In this document: one piece after another, positions 60,801-64,000 of the stretch
Numbering within the stretch: the first letter of the stretch is position 1
Layout of the letters: each line of letters opens with the position of its first letter
Program-made: the position numbers and the translations under genes
The notes under the pieces: generated by a model
What the model was told of the DNA's origin: nothing
What the model saw: the letters and a program-made list of their open reading frames with translations, nothing else
The model's database searches: none
Source: Litoditis marina
Lineage: Eukaryota; Nematoda; Chromadorea; Rhabditida; Rhabditidae
Direction: 5' to 3'
Assembly (NCBI GenBank): GCA_964036275.1
Contig: OZ038434.1
Location: forward strand, 39,269,279-39,333,278
Length of the DNA: 64,000 nucleotides

Positions 60801-63800
60801 TGTGTTTTCCTAAAATTCGTATTTACTGATATTAAAAACGTTCTGCTATTCATCTGCTTGCATACGTGAAATGTGGGAGTTCTAATGGTTGGGACTCGTA
60901 AAACTTCAGTAAAGGTGTATGTTCTTGCCAGGAACGGAATCAAAACAAAACTGATAACTAGTTCATCGAGATCAAACTACAACGATGTAGCGAGATTACA
61001 CCAAGGATTTCTCGAGCTCGAACTACAACGAAGTAACAAGACTACAACTAGATCTTTTTGGGATCAAACTACAACGAAGTGGTAAAATCAAACTTTAATG
61101 AACAAATCCCTTGCTATACTCACCGGCACTCTCCAGAAGGACAGCTGTGCCATGACCGTATTGTATTCGGTAACGTCACTGGGAGTGGCGTCAGTGATCA
61201 CGTACATTGGGGAGTTGTTGGTTGGGTACAGTGCCAAGGCAGAACTGAGAAGAATATAACATAATACAAATAAATAGACAACTTATTTTATCACAAGTGG
61301 GTTCAATGGAACTCGGAGAGAAAACGAAAAAAGTGGCATTCCAGTTGGATGAAATCGAAGAATCAAAAGAAAAAATAATAGTTTTCTCTGTCACGCGCCA
61401 TTGTATAATATGTTTACTTGGTCGTTTTCACGCTGTCAATCTTTTCTTAATGTTCAAAAAATATTGTCACTCCAAAGAATATTCTGTTCGAGAAAAATTT
61501 TCTGATACGTGAATTACAGCGTTCTGTATCAATTCGTTCTAGAACAAAAAACATTCATGATTTCACTAGTTTTTTTTTTCAAGTGGTCAAGTTTTATTTT
61601 TATTTTCACCTGATTGCAGAGAAAACAGAGTCGGTGCAAGCTCCGCTCATGTCAGTGGAAGCCTGAGCCGCCTGCAGTGCAGCCAGCACATCAGCGAAGG
61701 TGTAGTAGCGTTTCACGGAGCTCAGTTCTAGAAATTCATCATTCATTAGTAGGCAAGTACCAGATGCGAATGGTTTCATCTATTCTGTGGGATTTTCCTC
61801 TGAATCTACTGAATTCTCGTTACTACTCGCGCACACACAATAGAGTCACCACTTTTCAGCGAAGTTTTGTTTTGTCAGGAGGTCTAGAATTAAGCTACTG
61901 AGATGAAGAGAATGCCACCACCGCTTCCTTGTGGAAAACCGGACGATTAATTCTTAATTGGTTGTAGTTAGTCGTACTTTGATACTTTTGGTAATTAGTT
62001 GTAAGCCACAATCTCTGCTGTGTGCGCAAACGATTTGCACGAGCAGTACGAATTATTTTTGAAAAAATGACTCGGTTCAAAAACTAACTATAGGGAAAGG
62101 TATGCAAATACAGGGGAAGTATAGGCGCTTCACGCTGTATTTCTTCACACTTTGCCCTATAGTTACTCTCACAGAAAACTCACTGTTTCCGTTGAAGAGC
62201 ACCACAATATAGCCGTTGATGTAGTCTGGATCGAAGGAGAGACCGTTCACTATCTGCTGCGTGGCATTGGTCACCTATGAACATTTGAAATGTGATATTT
62301 CCGGATTAATGTTATTCATAATATTCATTTTCTTTTTAATAGAGTCTACGCGTGTATTATATGTTACTAGTTGTTATTCAAAAATTGTTCTAGTTCTATC
62401 ATCAAAAACAACTATCACGTCACCTAATGCCATGTTCAGTGTACTTTTAGGAAACGAAAGAGCAGTGCATTGCGATTGATTCACGTGAGCGATCGATTTA
62501 GTAGGCTTATTACGTCGGCGTTAATCGATGATAATTTTTTCTCAATAGAAACATTGACGTACTACGCCGAAATGAAAATGATGAGCTCAACCTAAATCGA
62601 GCTGTTCACGTCAGAAATGCTCCTCACCTGCGCAATGACGTCACTGAGTTGTTGTCTTGTCCTGATGACCAAAGTGATGGTCGGATGCTCGGCGTCGAAA
62701 CCGAATCCGGCGTCATCCTCACATTTCACTGGAATAGGCAATGATTCATATAGGGTAGACGACAAGTTTGATGTGTTTTTTTTTGTATAACAATAAAACA
62801 ATTAAAAAAAGTTTTTACCTCCTTATATCTAAAGTAGGAAATTCCTGTTATACTGACTTTGCATCATTGTTCGTTGGAAAACATACTATCATGTGTGTGG
62901 AGAGTAATGAGTTTTGAAGGAGTATGATATTTTATTGTTACCATTTCGAGTCAGGCGGGAGTGGTATGGGTTATAATAGATTCAGTTTAGTTCCAATCAG
63001 CACAATCGGAACATAAACAGTCCCATCGTTCCTGTAAACTCTGGAACCACCTCGTTATGAGCTATTTATTGACCTACCATCTTGACAGTGATCTCCGCTG
63101 TAGCCGATCGGGCAGAGACAAGAATTGGCCGGGGATAGGGTACCTGGAAGTTAAGATCTTGAGGAGGTAACAGAAAAATATAGTTAAATCGGAATTATGG
63201 ACAAACCATTTCGAGAATATTCTATATGGTCGTCTAATGAATCTTGAATCTAATTTGTAACTTGTACTCTAAACAGAGAGAAAGAGAAAGAAAGAGAGAG
63301 AGGTAGAGAGATAGAGAGAGAGAGAAAAAAAATTATGTCGTGTACTAGTGTCAAAGTTGATGAGATGTATAGGTGAACAAATACATGAGGAGAAAACCTA
63401 GAATCCAAGTGTGAGGAATCAAGTTACCTAGACATTTTGGTCTTTAAATCTTTATCAGAAAGCGTTCGCATGTCTCTGGTGTAGGATTCCGAGGGTAACA
63501 TTGAATGTAGAAGAGACAGTAGGTCAAACTGAGAGACGCGACAAAACCTTTGGCTCTCGAAAACATAAGGTGGCATTTTGCTAGATGTTGACGCAATTGG
63601 TTTTTGCTGAAATCTTTCCCACCTAAGCTACTCTTTGTGCATAATTTCGTTTGGTACGGCTTGACGTGACAAAATATGTTTTTCAATGTTTGAAAAGCAG
63701 CATCGGTTTTTAAGTGTTTAACGTGAGCACGTTCACTGCCAAGCAAATTTTTAAAAACTTTTTTCGTCCACTGCCAAGCAAGCCGGGCGGGCTTGAACCG

Positions 63801-64000
63801 AAACTAATTTAGAAAAAGTGTGGTTTGAAGCGAAATTAGTCTTTGAATGTTTTTTCTACTATCATTTTACAAGAGACTGTATCGAACTAGAATGTTATGT
63901 TTATTTAAACTATTATCAAATAACTTACCGCCATTGAGACAAAGTTTGGTCGAGCAATCGCTTCCGCTGAACAGTCCAACGCAATAACAGTAGGTCGATT
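38493..64000 (-). CDS. Giant modular secreted protein, VWA/EGF/C-type lectin (5' end outside window)
   Basis: I could splice 56 exons on the minus strand into one uninterrupted frame of about 1,838 residues; every junction agrees in phase and the last exon (38523-38493) ends GGKYCGN-stop. Order: module A (EGF, EGF, VWA-like, beta-rich region), module B (EGF, EGF, VWA-like, beta-rich region with an inserted C-type lectin domain), module C (EGF, EGF, VWA-like, beta-rich region), a Thr/Pro linker, and a final VWA domain. Exons of each part are given in the separate domain entries. Many Cys pairs and EGF repeats and no membrane helix in the visible part point to a secreted protein. The upstream start and signal peptide lie outside the window. 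EGF plus VWA plus C-type lectin in one long chain resembles what is described for C. elegans IRG-7, an intestinal immunity-linked protein; I infer relatedness, not orthology. Introns are 150-750 bp and full of repeats. Confidence 0.9.
41350..41721 (-). other. Thr/Pro/Met-rich linker of giant protein
   Basis: Exons 41721-41672 and 41442-41350 encode about 47 residues dominated by Thr, Pro, Met and Gly (PPITPTGMMTTTK, TTPGATQPPMTTQ), continuing into TTPVPTT of the next exon. Likely a flexible, O-glycosylated spacer between module C and the last VWA domain. Confidence 0.75.
41951..41990 (-). repeat. Partial duplicate of exon 42242-42071 end in the next intron
   Basis: The segment matches the last ~40 nt of the preceding exon including the donor region (CTTGT..GCGATCCGTTGATACAGA versus CTTGTAAGAGATCCGTTGATACAGA on the plus strand) and would encode the same ICINGSLTS-like residues. 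A small internal duplication. Confidence 0.6.
46688..46767 (-). mobile_element. Retroposed tRNA-like sequence with 9-bp target duplication
   Basis: On the minus strand it has an A box (TAGCGGTTAGCACC) and a B box (GGTTCGAACCC) at tRNA spacing, but mismatched acceptor and T stems. TCATAGGTG flanks it on both sides (46679-46687 and 46768-46776). The 80-bp insert is therefore a tRNA pseudogene mobilised by LINE machinery rather than a functional tRNA gene. Confidence 0.7.
46988..47179 (-). mobile_element. tRNA-derived SINE with 9-bp target duplication
   Basis: The minus-strand head (about 47174-47101) is tRNA-like with A box (GTGGTCAAGTGGTTAGCG) and B box (GGGTTCGATCCC), followed by ~115 bp of unrelated body. 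ATTGTGAAT flanks both sides (46979-46987 and 47180-47188). It is in the same intron of the giant gene as the retroposed tRNA. Confidence 0.75.
50779..52455 (-). other. C-type lectin domain cassette in module B
   Basis: Four exons (52455-52306, 51913-51825, 51361-51255, 50867-50779), 435 nt = 145 codons, bounded by phase-1 introns on both sides. CTLD landmarks: W-x2-SGQYC, FVEAQAFCSASGGYLV, the FWLGL (WIGL-type) core, NACVFFDG, and GSCGTAMPFMCQ with the last two conserved cysteines. The EPN/QPD and WND calcium/sugar motifs of mannose- or galactose-binding lectins are not evident, so canonical sugar binding is doubtful. A long (GA)n tract lies in the intron before the third exon. Confidence 0.85.
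51604..51806. repeat. Long (GA)n-rich tract
   Basis: About 200 bp of GAGAGA/AGAGAAAG sequence with a ~70-bp pure GA run at 51738-51806, in an intron of the lectin cassette. Confidence 0.9.
57390..64000 (-). other. Module A of giant protein: EGF, EGF, VWA-like, beta-rich region
   Basis: Exons 64000-63929 (partial), 63143-63078, 62728-62628, 62274-62184, 61727-61610, 61244-61124, 60568-60431, 60165-60100, 59831-59753, 59456-59369, 58981-58872, 58622-58539, 58269-58157, 57779-57681, 57453-57390. EGF pattern: CLNGG..SCLCPIGYSGDHC. The VWA-like part runs ITLVIRTRQQL, GYIVVLFNG, then GACTDSVFSAIRSALAL, SPMYVITDATPSD, LNIFFIAPSPLC and LAKNSGGMIF, the strand/helix order of hemicentin-type VWA domains. 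The first-strand MIDAS motif (D-x-S-x-S) is absent (VIRTRQQ). The closing subdomain has GCSYTFYFPPYTC and ends MTCMQ. Confidence 0.8.
63278..63330. repeat. (GA)n low-complexity tract
   Basis: GAGAAAGAGAGAG-type sequence in an intron of the giant gene. Confidence 0.85.

Larger units (their letters stand above)
45480..61095. repeat. Dispersed GTAGTTTGATC / GATCAAACTAC intronic motif family
   Basis: The word GTAGTTTGATCT or its complement AGATCAAACTACAA recurs in introns of the giant gene, often as facing pairs 40-60 bp apart: about 46397/46447, 52131/52164, 53431/53503 and 58080/58122, plus several at 60963-61090. Further copies lie outside this span (15832, 20746, 34495, 37308, 44249). Spacers differ between copies. 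Confidence 0.6.

Overview
The window looks like chromosomal DNA of a rhabditid nematode, most likely Caenorhabditis or a close relative. The evidence is AT-rich sequence, many short exons bounded by TTTTCAG-type acceptors and GTAAGT/GTGAGT donors, nematode-style gene families (KCTD/T1 BTB expansion, divergent PP1-like phosphatase, small Cys-rich membrane protein, VWA/EGF/C-type-lectin secreted protein), an RTE-type LINE and many hairpin MITEs. All gene models below were spliced by eye; exon phases were checked for continuity, but no transcript or database support was available.

Layout. (1) 0.3-3 kb, minus strand: 3' part of an HMG-box gene (SSRP1/HMG-type box). (2) 3.1-6.5 kb: transposon-rich gap with three tandem palindromic MITEs sharing TTAA sites and a 1.5-kb TIR element nested in another repeat. 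(3) 6.6-12.8 kb, minus: about 20-exon gene of unknown function with a small CxxC/CxxxxC zinc-knuckle. (4) 13.2-15.2 kb, minus: small leucine-rich-repeat protein with an acidic tail. (5) 16.4-26.3 kb, minus: array of four KCTD/BTB-T1 units, two intact and two damaged, one of them split by a 5'-truncated RTE LINE. (6) 26.3-29.4 kb: repeat field with a ~130-bp tandem repeat carrying TGACGTCA sites and an apparently perfect 183-bp inverted repeat. (7) 29.5-30.0 kb, minus: tiny secreted peptide gene. (8) 30.8-33.3 kb, plus: 156-residue Cys-rich single-pass membrane protein. (9) 34.5-37.8 kb, plus: 347-residue PP1-like phosphatase. (10) 38.5-64.0 kb, minus: 56 visible exons of one giant secreted protein (about 1,838 residues seen, N-terminus outside the window). 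It is built from three EGF-EGF-VWA-like modules, a C-type lectin cassette inside the second module, a Thr/Pro linker and a final VWA domain with an intact MIDAS start.

The genes do not form an obvious operon or pathway. The giant gene resembles the architecture reported for C. elegans IRG-7-type proteins (EGF, VWA and C-type lectin), which is an inference from domain content only. The most unusual features are the modular construction of the giant protein, the tandem hairpin MITEs, the perfect 183-bp foldback, the TGACGTCA tandem array, two tRNA-derived retroposons with 9-bp target duplications in one intron, and a KCTD gene whose premature stop is itself a possible splice acceptor.
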